Shown piece after piece: positions 18,313 through 27,295 of a stretch of 64,000 nt of DNA (its first letter is position 1; each line of letters starts with the position of its first letter). The DNA comes from an uncultured Porphyromonadaceae bacterium. GTDB taxonomy: Bacteria; Bacteroidota; Bacteroidia; Bacteroidales; UBA11471. Made by a program: the position numbers and the translations under genes. Location of the stretch: positions 1 to 64,000 of the forward strand of contig UQOX01000002.1 in the NCBI GenBank assembly GCA_900542765.1, written 5' to 3'. The notes beneath the pieces are model-generated. The model was not told the origin of the DNA. It searched no databases and worked only from the letters and a program-made list of their open reading frames with translations.

Positions 18313-18320
18313 CAAAGGTA
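18313..18320 (-). promoter_or_regulatory. -7 promoter box for the 2-oxoacid oxidoreductase-mtnN-luxS operon
   Basis: On the minus strand this reads TACCTTTG, matching TAnnTTTG, in the 37-base gap between the 5-FCL and ferredoxin genes. The upstream region is AT-rich without a clear TTTG. It suggests the operon starts here and not at the upstream dCMP deaminase gene. Confidence 0.5.
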
Positions 18321-18325
18321 GTTTT

Positions 18326-18916
18326 TTATTTTCTATTTGTGCATATCCGAAGCGATTTTCTTGTGTCTCGGGAATGCTGATATAGATGATTGGGGGTTAC
18401 GACCCACGACATGGCGACATCGTGTGGGAGAGAGGGTATCTCGGCGACGATTTGGCAGTCATAGGCTACACCCGTCAACGGTGCGGAAATTTTTTTGAGC
18501 AGCCGGTCATAGAATCCTTTGCCACGACCCAGTCGATTGCCGTGCGGGTCGAACCCGACTCCCGGCACAATTACCAAATCGATGTCAGAATAGTCGGTCA
18601 CATCTTCTCCCGCAGGTTCGGCAATTCCATAACTGCCCGTAGACATCTTGTCGGGGGCATAAGGGCGCACGACAAGAGTATCGCCTTTTACGACCGGAAG
18701 CAAAATTTTTTTTCGAGAATGCCAGTCGGCAATCCATTCGTGGGTACACACTTCATCGGGTAGGGAGTGAAAGAGTAGAATGGTGCGGGCTTCGACAAAA
18801 AACGACGACGTTTCGATGCGTTTTTTCAGGGCCACGGCAGCCGCCTTCTTCTCTTCGGGCGAGAGCTGGGCCACGGCCTTTTTAATCTGTTTCCGCAGAA
18901 TATCTTTTTCTTTCAT
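18326..18916 (-). CDS. 5-formyltetrahydrofolate cyclo-ligase
   Basis: The 196-residue enzyme converts 5-formyl-THF to 5,10-methenyl-THF with ATP. It starts KDILRKQIKKAVAQLSPEEKKAAA, and shows the LLFHSLPDEVCTHEWI segment and VPGVGFDPHGNRLGRGKGFYDRLL, the strongly conserved phosphate-binding loop of the family. It is the last gene of a minus-strand cluster, six bases after the S41 protease. It links loosely to purN and metH in one-carbon metabolism. Confidence 0.93.
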   Translation of the reverse strand: MKEKDILRKQIKKAVAQLSPEEKKAAAVALKKRIETSSFFVEARTILLFHSLPDEVCTHEWIADWHSRKKILLPVVKGDTLVVRPYAPDKMSTGSYGIAEPAGEDVTDYSDIDLVIVPGVGFDPHGNRLGRGKGFYDRLLKKISAPLTGVAYDCQIVAEIPSLPHDVAMSWVVTPNHLYQHSRDTRKSLRICTNRK

Positions 18917-18922
18917 ACGTCT

Positions 18923-20548
18923 CTATTTGTCGGGGGCCTGTGGAAAACCTTGGTTGGCATTCAGCACGTCAAGGGCTTTTTGGAATGTCTTGTCTTCTTG
19001 TAGGAATATCGGGTAGAAAGCATTGTCGCCGATGATGTTGCGGGCAATGTAGCTTTCGATGTAGTTGTTGAGCAGCACGGCCGACTCCTTGATTTCTTTC
19101 GGCTTGCGTTTTACCTCATGAGAAGCCGCAAATGCCGTGAACTCTTGGAGCAAGGGTTGTTTGCGCAAGAATTGCTGCAAACTCTTGTAGTCTTTGTATT
19201 GGGAGAGGAGTTCGCGTTTCTCATCGGCATATTTGAAGGCAAACTGGTAGAGGAGACCTTTATTGACGACCTCGTTGAGGTAGGGGGTCACCCCGATGGT
19301 GTCGCGGGGTACGAAAATGTCGGGCATGATGCCGCCGCCTCCATATACCGTGCGTCCCAACCTGGTCTTATACATCAAGGTGTCATTTTGTTTGATGCTG
19401 TCGGGGTGGTCAAATTCGCCGTGCATGAAGCGGTTCAGAATGTCTTTTTCGTAGTCGTCGCCGTGGCCCAGCTCATATTCCTTCTGAATGGAGCGCCCCG
19501 ACGGAGTGTAGTAGCGGGCTATCGTGAGGCGTATGGCCGACCCGTCGGCAAACGGTAGTTGGTTCTGTACCAATCCTTTCCCGAAAGAGCGGCGCCCGAT
19601 GATGATACCTCGGTCATTGTCTTGTATGGCTCCTGCAAAGATTTCACTGGCCGATGCCGACCATTCGTCGATGAGGACGACGATTTGCGCCTCTTTGAAT
19701 GCTCCGCTGCCGTTCGATATGGCCTCGCTGCGCGGGAATGCCTTGCCCTCGGTGTAGACAATGAGTTGCCCTTTGGGCAGGAATTCATTGATCATGTTGA
19801 TGGCGATGTCGAGTATCCCGCCCGAATTGCCGCGCAGGTCGACGATATATTTTTGCGCATTGTCGTTTTTCAGTTTGGCGAGACCGTTCATGAATTCGGA
19901 GTAGGTCGTACGGCCGAATTTGTTGATTTTGATGTAACCGATTTCATCATTCACCATAAAGGCAACGTCGACGCTGTTGACGGGAATGTCGTTGCGGGTC
20001 ACTTCATAGGTGAGCATCTCGGGAGCGGTGGTGCGCAAGACTCCCAGTTTTACTTTGGAGCCTTTGGGTCCGCGAAGTTTCTTCAATACTTTGTCGTTCG
20101 ATATAACCTCTTTGCCCACGAATGCGGTGTCGTCGACTTCCACGATACGGTCACCGGGCATCAGGCCAATCTTTTCCGACGGTCCTCCGGGGACTACGGC
20201 AACCACGGTGATGGTGTCGTTCAGGATACTGAACTGTATGCCGATGCCGCTGAAACTGCCTTCCAACTCTTCGTTTACGGCTTGCAGGTCTTCGGCCGGA
20301 ATGTAGGCCGAGTGGGGGTCGAGTTCCCCTACGATTTGGGGCATGACATCTTCGATGAGGTCTTTCATGTTGACGGTGTCGACATATTGCGACTCGATGA
20401 TACCCAAGAGGTTGTTGATTTTGTTGCTGGAAGACCCGGCGGCCGGTTTCACAATATGATGTTGAGGATAGCGGTATCCGATGATAATGCCGATGATGAT
20501 GGCAAAGGCTATGATGAAGGGTAACCAGACAATGGATTTCTTTTTCAT
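18923..20548 (-). CDS. S41 family C-terminal processing peptidase (CtpA-like)
   Basis: The 541-residue periplasmic protease has an N-terminal signal anchor (WLPFIIAFAIIIGIIIGYRY), a PDZ domain around residues 85-170 (GSFSGIGIQFSI, VVPGGPSEKIGLMPGDRIVEVDD), and the tail-specific protease domain. The Ser-Lys pair is visible in DEWSASASEIFAG and GRRSFGKGLVQ. Such enzymes cut proteins near exposed C-termini in envelope quality control. It is encoded 37 bases after dCMP deaminase and just before 5-FCL, an order I recall from other Bacteroidales. Confidence 0.93.
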   Translation of the reverse strand: MKKKSIVWLPFIIAFAIIIGIIIGYRYPQHHIVKPAAGSSSNKINNLLGIIESQYVDTVNMKDLIEDVMPQIVGELDPHSAYIPAEDLQAVNEELEGSFSGIGIQFSILNDTITVVAVVPGGPSEKIGLMPGDRIVEVDDTAFVGKEVISNDKVLKKLRGPKGSKVKLGVLRTTAPEMLTYEVTRNDIPVNSVDVAFMVNDEIGYIKINKFGRTTYSEFMNGLAKLKNDNAQKYIVDLRGNSGGILDIAINMINEFLPKGQLIVYTEGKAFPRSEAISNGSGAFKEAQIVVLIDEWSASASEIFAGAIQDNDRGIIIGRRSFGKGLVQNQLPFADGSAIRLTIARYYTPSGRSIQKEYELGHGDDYEKDILNRFMHGEFDHPDSIKQNDTLMYKTRLGRTVYGGGGIMPDIFVPRDTIGVTPYLNEVVNKGLLYQFAFKYADEKRELLSQYKDYKSLQQFLRKQPLLQEFTAFAASHEVKRKPKEIKESAVLLNNYIESYIARNIIGDNAFYPIFLQEDKTFQKALDVLNANQGFPQAPDK

Positions 20549-20585
20549 TATGCGCTGATTGTGATTTTGTTATAAGATGTTGGGA

Positions 20586-21020
20586 TTATTTGACTTCGAT
20601 GAAATCGACCTTGATGCCGGCTTCCCGTAGTAAATCGATACCGTCGCTCAACCGGTAGTATTCCGAGAAAACCACGCGGGCGATGCCGGCCTGGATAATG
20701 AGTTTCGAGCATTCGATACACGGCGATGTCGTTACATACAAGGTGGCACCTTCGCTGCTGTTTCCCGAGCGGGCGATTTTGGTAATGGCATTGGCTTCGG
20801 CATGCAGGACATAGGGGAGCGTGTGCCCGTCTTCGTCTTCACATACATTTTTGAATCCGGCCGGAGTACCGTTATATCCGTCGGAGATGATGGTGTTGTT
20901 TTTCACCAGCAAGGCGCCTACCTGACGGCGTTTGCAATAAGAATTCTCGGCCCATATTTTCGCCATGCGAATGTATCGGCCATCAAGAGCAGCTTGCTTG
21001 TCTTGTGTTTCTGATGACAT
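20586..21020 (-). CDS. dCMP deaminase family protein (ComEB-like)
   Basis: A 144-residue zinc deaminase: HAEANAITKIARSG gives the HAE motif and TTSPCIECSKLI the PCxxC motif. GALLVKNNTIISDGYNGTPAGF is a family signature. It converts dCMP to dUMP, feeding dTMP synthesis. I chose the ATG at 21020, with AGGTAAT just before it, over an upstream in-frame ATG at 21050. First gene of a cluster with the S41 protease and 5-FCL; a -7 box reading TACTTTTG on the minus strand lies at 21048-21055. Confidence 0.9.
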   Translation of the reverse strand: MSSETQDKQAALDGRYIRMAKIWAENSYCKRRQVGALLVKNNTIISDGYNGTPAGFKNVCEDEDGHTLPYVLHAEANAITKIARSGNSSEGATLYVTTSPCIECSKLIIQAGIARVVFSEYYRLSDGIDLLREAGIKVDFIEVK

Positions 21021-21047
21021 ATTACCTGTGTCGTTTTCAAATGAATA

Positions 21048-21055
21048 CAAAAGTA
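21048..21055 (-). promoter_or_regulatory. -7 promoter box for the dCMP deaminase cluster
   Basis: TACTTTTG on the minus strand, 28 bases before the chosen dCMP deaminase start, matches TAnnTTTG. If used, transcription starts downstream of the ATG at 21050, which supports the shorter start at 21020. Confidence 0.5.
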
Positions 21056-21157
21056 CGACAATTATCGCAATCCAAGTATAATGAAATGTGAAAAACCCTT
21101 ATTATTGGATATGAGTGTAAATTCCTCGCTGCTTTTAAGTTTTTTTTACGAAAAACA

Positions 21158-21189
21158 TTTGCCCCGAATTTATTCTATATCTAATTTTG
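21158..21189 (+). promoter_or_regulatory. full Bacteroidetes promoter for the Fur/PerR-rubrerythrin pair
   Basis: TTTG at 21158-21161 and TAATTTTG at 21182-21189 are 20 bases apart, an excellent consensus promoter, 28 bases before the regulator ATG. Confidence 0.72.
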
Positions 21190-21217
21190 TGTCGAATAAA
21201 AAAATATACTTATTATA

Positions 21218-21631
21218 ATGTTTGCTTACGACGGATACAACCATTTGCTGGCGCATCGCATAAAACCCTCGGTGCAACGGGTAGCCATCATGGACTACCT
21301 CATGCGGCACCGCACGCACCCCACAGCCGATGGCATCTATTCGGAGTTGAGCGAGAAGATACCCACGCTGTCGCGCATGACGGTCTACAACACCTTGAAA
21401 CTCTTGGTGGAGCAGGGTGCCGTGCAGCAGTTGTCCATTGACGACAAACAGGCGCATTACGATGCCGACACGACGCCGCACGCCCATTTTCGCTGCAATG
21501 TTTGCGGAATGATATATGATGTGCCGGTCCCGCCCATGTCGCCTACGGTCGCTGCCGATTTTGTCGTTACCGAGACGCACCTCTACTATCGGGGTATCTG
21601 TAAGAAATGTTCACAAAACGATAAAGAATAA
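21218..21631 (+). CDS. Fur-family transcriptional regulator, probably PerR-like
   Basis: A 137-residue winged-helix repressor. The helix-turn-helix lies in [26 protein letters not shown]; the C-terminal dimer domain has [14 protein letters not shown] and a final CKKC, giving the two-CxxC structural zinc site. In anaerobes, PerR-type regulators respond to peroxide through iron-bound histidines. The gene directly precedes a rubrerythrin in one transcript, supporting a peroxide role over iron uptake, but Fur, Zur and PerR cannot be fully separated by eye. Confidence 0.87.
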   Translation: MFAYDGYNHLLAHRIKPSVQRVAIMDYLMRHRTHPTADGIYSELSEKIPTLSRMTVYNTLKLLVEQGAVQQLSIDDKQAHYDADTTPHAHFRCNVCGMIYDVPVPPMSPTVAADFVVTETHLYYRGICKKCSQNDKE

Positions 21632-21665
21632 ACACCTATTATTAAACCCCAAAATCCAAACAATT

Positions 21666-22220
21666 ATGAAAAAGAAATTTATCTGCACCGTATGTGGTTA
21701 TGTACATGAAGGCGATCAAGCTCCCGAGCGTTGTCCCCAATGCGGTGTGCCTGCATCGAAATTCAAAGAAGTCGTAGAGAACGGTGAAGCTCTCCAATTC
21801 ATCACCGAACATCATATCGGCGACGGTGTTGTAGAAGACGCCGAAGTCATGGAAGGTCTCAAAGCTCACTTCATGGGCGAATGCACCGAAGTCGGCATGT
21901 ACCTGGCCATGAGCCGTCAGGCCGACCGCGAAGGCTATCCCGAAATTGCAGAAGCTTTCAAACGTTATGCTTGGGAAGAAGCCGAACACGCCTCGAAATT
22001 TGCCGAACTTCTCGGTGAAGTAGTTTGGGATACCAAGAAAAACCTCGAAGCCCGTAAAGATGCCGAATGTGGTGCTTGTGCCGACAAGATGCGCATTGCC
22101 AAACGCGCCAAAGAACTCGGTTACGATGCCATTCACGATACCGTTCACGAAATGGCCAAGGACGAGGCCCGTCACGGTAAAGGTTTCGAAGGTCTCTACA
22201 ACCGTTACTTCAAGAAATAA
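21666..22220 (+). CDS. reverse rubrerythrin (rubredoxin domain first), NADH peroxidase type
   Basis: The 184-residue protein has an N-terminal rubredoxin domain ([13 protein letters not shown], then RCPQCGVP) followed by a ferritin-like di-iron domain with [27 protein letters not shown] and [12 protein letters not shown]. This domain order is the reverse of classical rubrerythrin and typifies 'reverse rubrerythrins' that reduce hydrogen peroxide in anaerobes. A third pair of cysteines (ECGAC) lies in the middle. Codon use is strongly biased to a few preferred codons, suggesting high expression. The start follows a 34-base gap after the regulator; a strong terminator follows. Confidence 0.93.
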   Translation: MKKKFICTVCGYVHEGDQAPERCPQCGVPASKFKEVVENGEALQFITEHHIGDGVVEDAEVMEGLKAHFMGECTEVGMYLAMSRQADREGYPEIAEAFKRYAWEEAEHASKFAELLGEVVWDTKKNLEARKDAECGACADKMRIAKRAKELGYDAIHDTVHEMAKDEARHGKGFEGLYNRYFKK

Positions 22221-22245
22221 CCTGAACCTCGATTATGAAATCGAC

Positions 22246-22277
22246 AAAAGGCAAGGCTTGTGTAAGCCTTGCCTTTT
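22246..22277 (+). terminator. intrinsic terminator after reverse rubrerythrin
   Basis: A 14-bp perfect stem, AAAAGGCAAGGCTT at 22246-22259 and AAGCCTTGCCTTTT at 22264-22277, with a GTGT loop and T-rich tail. Confidence 0.88.
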
Positions 22278-22303
22278 ATTTTTATTGCCTAGCCCCCATC
22301 TGC

Positions 22304-23110
22304 TTAGTGACGGCGCTTCGGGTGCAGGGCAAAGAGTAATTTCATAAATTTCAGTACGCGCCGTTTGGTGTGCGGGTGACTGTCGAGTAGGGAGAACGGT
22401 TCATGATTCTTTTTCAGGGCGTATAGCATGCGCAACTCTTCTGTGATGGCGGGAGAGAGAAGACGATAAAGAGTTTCTTGCCTCTCTTTTTGGCACAATT
22501 CGCTCATGGTGCAGCTGATACCGTCGGTCATAAACGTGCTGATGAAAATCGGTATGTGTTTTACACGGCACCTTTCCATTACGATTTTCCGGAATAAGAA
22601 TTCCCAGTCGGAGACAATTTTCAAGGATTCGTTATACGCATATTTTTCAAACAAGTTCCGACGGAAAAATGTGGCGGGGTGTCCCAAAGACTTTTCAAAG
22701 AGATATTCCGTAGTCGGTTTCTCGGGATAGAGCATAGGGGTGCGGTTCCCTTTTAAGTCTTGGAAATAGAGGTCTCCATATACAATATCTTCTCCCGAAA
22801 GTTGATTGACGACTTTGGCAATGGAATCGGGTTCCAGAAAATCGCCCGAGTTCAGAAAAAGCAGATATTCGCCCGTGGCATGGGCGATACCCTTGTTCAT
22901 GGCATGATATATGCCGCGGTCTTTTTCGGAGCATTGGTAGGCGATGTGGGTTTGGTATTTGTCGATAATCTCCCGGCTGTTGTCGATGCTGCCTCCGTCT
23001 ATGACAAGGTGTTCGATAGAGAGGCTATTGTCTTGGTCGATGACGCTTTGTATGGTGCGTTCCAACCCCTCTCCGTTATTGTAATTAATGGTGATGATGG
23101 AAATTTTCAT
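22304..23110 (-). CDS. glycosyltransferase family 2
   Basis: A 268-residue GT-A fold enzyme: ISIITINYNNGEGLERTIQSV at the start, the nucleotide-sugar region VIDGGSIDNSREII, then AMNKGIAHATGEYLLFLNSGD, where the DXD-like site is replaced by NSGD as in many family 2 enzymes that make colanic-acid-like or capsule sugars. It adds a sugar to a surface glycan; donor and acceptor are unknown. It stands as a single gene without a glycan cluster around it. Confidence 0.88.
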   Translation of the reverse strand: MKISIITINYNNGEGLERTIQSVIDQDNSLSIEHLVIDGGSIDNSREIIDKYQTHIAYQCSEKDRGIYHAMNKGIAHATGEYLLFLNSGDFLEPDSIAKVVNQLSGEDIVYGDLYFQDLKGNRTPMLYPEKPTTEYLFEKSLGHPATFFRRNLFEKYAYNESLKIVSDWEFLFRKIVMERCRVKHIPIFISTFMTDGISCTMSELCQKERQETLYRLLSPAITEELRMLYALKKNHEPFSLLDSHPHTKRRVLKFMKLLFALHPKRRH

Positions 23111-23178
23111 GAAAGGTGATTTCGGTCGGACAAAGATATAGGTGGATCAGCAGAATCGACAAAACTTTTGCTCATGAA

Positions 23179-23211
23179 AAACGGCCTTGTCACCAGGCGT
23201 CAAGGCCGTTT
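23179..23211. terminator. bidirectional hairpin between GT2 and M3 peptidase genes
   Basis: AAACGGCCTTG at 23179-23189 and CAAGGCCGTTT at 23201-23211 form an 11-bp stem; flanking CTCATGA and TCATGAG extend it after a small bulge. It lies 30 bases beyond the M3 peptidase stop on the minus strand, so it terminates that gene. Confidence 0.72.
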
Positions 23212-23240
23212 ATTCATGAGAATGAAGGACGATGTTGATG

Positions 23241-25346
23241 TTATTTGATGCCGTCGCGTTGCATCAGGGCGTCGATTTGAGGTTCGCGGCCTCTAAACCG
23301 CACATAGAGTGACATCGGGTCTTCGGTATCCCCCTTTTCGAGAATGTTTTTGCGGAACGAGGCGGCTGTTTCGCGGTCGAAAATTCCTTTGTCCTGGAAA
23401 AGCGAGAAGGCATCGGCATCTAAGACCTCGGCCCATTTATATCCATAATATCCGGCCGCATATCCGCCTCCGAAAATGTGCGAGAATTGGGCACTGAAAA
23501 GCGTGCCGTCGATAGCCGGGAGCAGTTGCGTCGACGCCGTGGCGTTGCGCTCGAAGGCTGTAATGTCGTCGACACGGGCATCGGTGGTGTGCCAAGCCAT
23601 GTCGAGCAGGCCGTAGGTGAGTTGGCGCACGCATTGGTATGCGACGTGGTAGCGTTGTGTGTCGCGTATTTTTTGAGTCAGGCTGTCGGGCAGCACCTCA
23701 CCCGTGAGGTAATGATGGGCAAAGGTGGCGAGGAATTCTTGTCGGGGCAACCAGTTCTCCATCAGTTGCGAGGGGAGTTCCACAAAATCGCGATAGACGT
23801 TGGTGCCCGAGAGCGATTCATATTGCACGTTGGTCATCAAGCCGTGCAGGGCATGGCCGAACTCGTGCAGGAAAGTCTCGACTTCGTCGTAGGTGAGCAA
23901 TGCCGGGGCCGATGCCGTGGGGCGTGTGAAGTTCATCACCAGCGAGATGTGGGGACGGCTGTTGGTGCCGTCGCATGAGATCCACTGGTCTTTGAACGAA
24001 GTCATCCAAGCGCCCCCCTGCTTTGTTGGGCGCGGATAGAAATCGGTGTAGAGAAGTCCCAGATAATTATTGTTTTCGTCATATACTTCGAAGGTCTCCA
24101 CCTCTTTGTGGTAAACCGGTATCTCGGTGGTTTTCTTGAAGGTGAGTCCATAGAGGCGGGTAGCCAGTCCGAAGACCCCTTTTTTCACCTGTTCCAGCTC
24201 GAAGTAGGGTTTCAACATTTCATCGTTGAGGTCATACAGTTCGTTTTTTTGCCGGGTTGAGTAGTAGGAGTAGTCCCACGGCATCAGTTCCACGGGGTGT
24301 CCCTCTTTCTTCTCGGCAAAGGCTTGCAACTGTCTTATCTCTTTTTCGGCCACGGGTTTGTAGGCGTCGAGCAATTGGTTCAGTAGCGTGTAGACCCGTT
24401 CGCTGTTTTGTGCCATGCGGTGTTCGAGTACATATTCGGCATAATTCTTATATCCCAGTAAATGTGCCGCTTCATTGCGCAACTCGACAATGCGCACGAC
24501 GATGTCGCGGTTGTCATACTCGCCGCCTACGCAGCGAGTATTGTAGGCCATGTAAATCTTTTCCCGGAGGTCACGGCGTTCAGCATATTTCAGGAATGCG
24601 GACAAACTGGGATAGGAGAGGTCGAAGAGGTAGGCATTTTCGTGTCCCTTTTCCTGGGCTCTCATTGCGGCGGCGTCGAGTGCGCTTTGGGGCAATCCCT
24701 TCACTTCGTCGGGAGAGGTAAGAATCATTTCGAAGGCATTGGTCGCTTTCAGCAGGTTCGATTCGAATTTGAGGCACAGTTGGCTCAGTTCCCGGCTCAC
24801 TTCGCGGTATCTGTCGCGGGCTTCGCCTTCGAGGTTGGCTCCGCTGCGGGCCATGCCGTTGTAGGTCTCGGTAAGCAATCGCATCTCTTCGGCCGAGAGC
24901 GATAGGGAATCGCGTTGCTCATACACGGCTTTCACCCGTTTGAACAGGGCCTCGTTGAGGTTGATGTTGTTGCTGTGTTCGGTCAGCATCGGAGAGACGC
25001 GTTCCGACACGGCAATCATTTCGTCATCGCCGTTGGCGCTGAGCAGATTGAAGAATATCGACGTGATGCGACTGAGGGTGCTTCCCGACAGTTCCATCGC
25101 CTCGATGGTGTTTTCATACGTCGGTGCATCGGTTTGGCGGGCGATGGCATCTATTTCCGATTCGTGCAACTCGATGGCTTTGGTGATGGCCGGTTCGAAA
25201 TCGTCGGTTTTTATACGGTCAAAGGGGGCGGCGCCGTGTGGCGCGGTGAATGGTGAGAGTAGAGGATTTGTATTATTATTCATATTACTGCATGAAAAAT
25301 TAAAAAGCAATGCACAGGAAAAGAGAGAACAGAGGAGTTTTTTCAT
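23241..25346 (-). CDS. M3 family metallopeptidase lipoprotein (peptidyl-dipeptidase Dcp-like)
   Basis: The 701-residue protein starts with a lipoprotein signal peptide (LLCSLFSCALLFNFSC, Cys as lipid site). The zinc motif is FLHEFGHALHG, and the C-terminal part GGGYAAGYYGYKWAEVLDADAFSLF is a hallmark of the Dcp/oligopeptidase A family. It removes dipeptides from peptide C-termini, here from an envelope-anchored location. I chose the ATG at 25346, since the longer reading frame to 25502 adds about 50 residues before the signal peptide. Single gene. Confidence 0.92.
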   Translation of the reverse strand: MKKLLCSLFSCALLFNFSCSNMNNNTNPLLSPFTAPHGAAPFDRIKTDDFEPAITKAIELHESEIDAIARQTDAPTYENTIEAMELSGSTLSRITSIFFNLLSANGDDEMIAVSERVSPMLTEHSNNINLNEALFKRVKAVYEQRDSLSLSAEEMRLLTETYNGMARSGANLEGEARDRYREVSRELSQLCLKFESNLLKATNAFEMILTSPDEVKGLPQSALDAAAMRAQEKGHENAYLFDLSYPSLSAFLKYAERRDLREKIYMAYNTRCVGGEYDNRDIVVRIVELRNEAAHLLGYKNYAEYVLEHRMAQNSERVYTLLNQLLDAYKPVAEKEIRQLQAFAEKKEGHPVELMPWDYSYYSTRQKNELYDLNDEMLKPYFELEQVKKGVFGLATRLYGLTFKKTTEIPVYHKEVETFEVYDENNNYLGLLYTDFYPRPTKQGGAWMTSFKDQWISCDGTNSRPHISLVMNFTRPTASAPALLTYDEVETFLHEFGHALHGLMTNVQYESLSGTNVYRDFVELPSQLMENWLPRQEFLATFAHHYLTGEVLPDSLTQKIRDTQRYHVAYQCVRQLTYGLLDMAWHTTDARVDDITAFERNATASTQLLPAIDGTLFSAQFSHIFGGGYAAGYYGYKWAEVLDADAFSLFQDKGIFDRETAASFRKNILEKGDTEDPMSLYVRFRGREPQIDALMQRDGIK

Positions 25347-25444
25347 CGCGATAAGAGTTGTTTTTGCGAAAGTAGCAATAATAAAAATATGCCTTGCGGC
25401 TTCGGAATTAATTTGTGTTAAGAGAAAAATTCTCGTCGAAGTTT

Positions 25445-25452
25445 TATCTTTG
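25445..25452 (+). promoter_or_regulatory. -7 promoter box for the phosphoglycerol-transferase-like gene
   Basis: TATCTTTG, an exact TAnnTTTG match, 22 bases before the chosen ATG at 25475. It makes the upstream reading frame start at 25415 unlikely, since that would precede the transcript start. Confidence 0.5.
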
Positions 25453-25474
25453 TCCGGGAAATAATTTTTATGGT

Positions 25475-27292
25475 ATGAGTCGGCTGAAATATCTTGTGGC
25501 AACCTATTTTGCCTTTGTCCTGCTGTTTATGTTGCAAAAGCCCCTGTTCATGTTGTGGCAGGGCGACTTATATTCCGATGCCTCCGTCGGCGAATGGTTT
25601 CAAGTGATTGCCCATGGAATCCCGCTCGACTTGTCGGTGGCCGCCTACATTTTGGTATTGCCCATGTTGCTCACCCTCGTGTCGCTATGGTTGCCGGGAC
25701 GATGGTACTTGTCGGCGTTGCGGGTTTATGGTGCCATCATCGTTTTGTTGCTGGCCGTTATCTGTGTGGCCGATGCCGAGTTGTATGGGTATTGGGGGTT
25801 CCGCATCGATGTGACGCCGCTGTTTTATTTGCAATCGCCGGCCGATGCGATGGCCAGTATTCCTGTCGCGCTCTTTTTTGTGGCTTTCTTGTTTATTGCC
25901 GTTTATGCCGGATTGGTGGGTTTCCTTTTCGACCGTTATATCTTGCGTCCCATGGCCCGACCCGTGCATGAGCGCAACCGGTTGCTTACGACGGTTGTCT
26001 ATCTCGTGCTCACCGCCTTCTTGTTCTTGCCCATACGCGGGGGCGTTTCGGCCTCGACCATGAATGTGGGCTGGGCCTATTTCAGTGAGCGCATCGAACT
26101 GAATCACGCCGCGGTGAATCCGGCTTTCAGCCTGATGGCCTCGCTCTCGAAAGGGGAGGACTTTTCTTCGATGTATCGTTTTATGTCGCCGGCCGAGGCC
26201 GACGCCGCCTGCCAGCCGCTGCTGCCGCACCCGGTCACTTTCCCCGATGAGGCGAATGCGTGGCTTACGACTCCGCGTCCCGATGTCGTGTTGGTGATTT
26301 TGGAGAGTTTTACCAAGCATGTCCTCGACGAGCCGGGTGTCATGCCGTGCTTCAATGCCTTGATAGAAGAGGGGATATGGTTTCCCCATTTTTATGCCAA
26401 CAGTTTCCGCACCGACCGCGGACTGGTGGCCGTGCTGAGCGGTTACCCCGCGCAACCTACGGCTTCGGTGATGAAGTACCCTTCGAAGTCGCAGTCGCTT
26501 CCCTCGATAGCCCGTTCTCTGCGACAGGCCGGATATGGTACCGAACTTTGGTATGGAGGTGATGTCGATTTTACCAATATGCGCTCTTATTTTTATGCGA
26601 CCGGATATGGCAAGGTGATTTCGGGCGAGGATTTCTCTTCTTCGGAAAATTCGGCTCGGTGGGGAGTGCCCGACCACATAACGTTCTCCCGGTTTTCGCA
26701 GGAGATTCTGGCGCAGGAACAGCAACCTTATTTCAAAACGCTGCTTACGCTGAGCAGCCATGAGCCCTTTGACGTGCCGATGCACCGCATCGACGAGCCT
26801 TTTCTCAATTCGGTCGCTTATACCGACAGTTGCTTGGGCGCTTTTGTCGACACGTTGCGAAATTCTCCCCGTTGGGACAATCTGCTCCTTGTCTTCGTGG
26901 CCGACCACACGATGCGCTATCCGGCCGGGATTCAGGAGCATGAGGTGAAACGGCACCATATACCCATGCTCTGGTGTGGGGGTGCGGTCAAGGAGCCCCG
27001 CGTCGTGGAGAATTACGCTTCGCAAATCGACTTGGCCGCTACGCTATTGGCCCAAATGAAAATTGATTATTCCGATTTCGCATTCAGCAAAAACATGGCC
27101 GACACGACGCAGCACCCGTTTGCCTATTATACCTATAACGACGGGCTGGGCTATGTCGATGCCGGGAATCGTGTCGTCTATGACTGCAATGCCGATGCGT
27201 GGCTGCTCAAAGAGGGACCGCAAGCCGACGCTTGTGGCCGTGCGGCTCAGGCTTTTTTGCAGAAACTGTATGACGACTTGGGAACTCGCTGA
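25475..27292 (+). CDS. LTA synthase/phosphoglycerol transferase-like membrane sulfatase-fold protein
   Basis: A 605-residue protein with five N-terminal membrane segments and a C-terminal alkaline-phosphatase-fold domain from about residue 260. VVLVILESFTKHVLD carries the first metal-binding Glu, FYANSFRTDRGLVAVLSGYPAQP the catalytic Thr region, and FVADHTMRYP with HHIPMLW the later metal ligands. This is the LtaS/MdoB family, which transfers phosphoglycerol or phosphoethanolamine onto envelope molecules. Gram-negative relatives modify glycans or lipids in the periplasm; the acceptor is unknown. It converges with the TPR gene with only three bases between stops. Confidence 0.87.
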   Translation: MSRLKYLVATYFAFVLLFMLQKPLFMLWQGDLYSDASVGEWFQVIAHGIPLDLSVAAYILVLPMLLTLVSLWLPGRWYLSALRVYGAIIVLLLAVICVADAELYGYWGFRIDVTPLFYLQSPADAMASIPVALFFVAFLFIAVYAGLVGFLFDRYILRPMARPVHERNRLLTTVVYLVLTAFLFLPIRGGVSASTMNVGWAYFSERIELNHAAVNPAFSLMASLSKGEDFSSMYRFMSPAEADAACQPLLPHPVTFPDEANAWLTTPRPDVVLVILESFTKHVLDEPGVMPCFNALIEEGIWFPHFYANSFRTDRGLVAVLSGYPAQPTASVMKYPSKSQSLPSIARSLRQAGYGTELWYGGDVDFTNMRSYFYATGYGKVISGEDFSSSENSARWGVPDHITFSRFSQEILAQEQQPYFKTLLTLSSHEPFDVPMHRIDEPFLNSVAYTDSCLGAFVDTLRNSPRWDNLLLVFVADHTMRYPAGIQEHEVKRHHIPMLWCGGAVKEPRVVENYASQIDLAATLLAQMKIDYSDFAFSKNMADTTQHPFAYYTYNDGLGYVDAGNRVVYDCNADAWLLKEGPQADACGRAAQAFLQKLYDDLGTR

Positions 27293-27295
27293 CAG

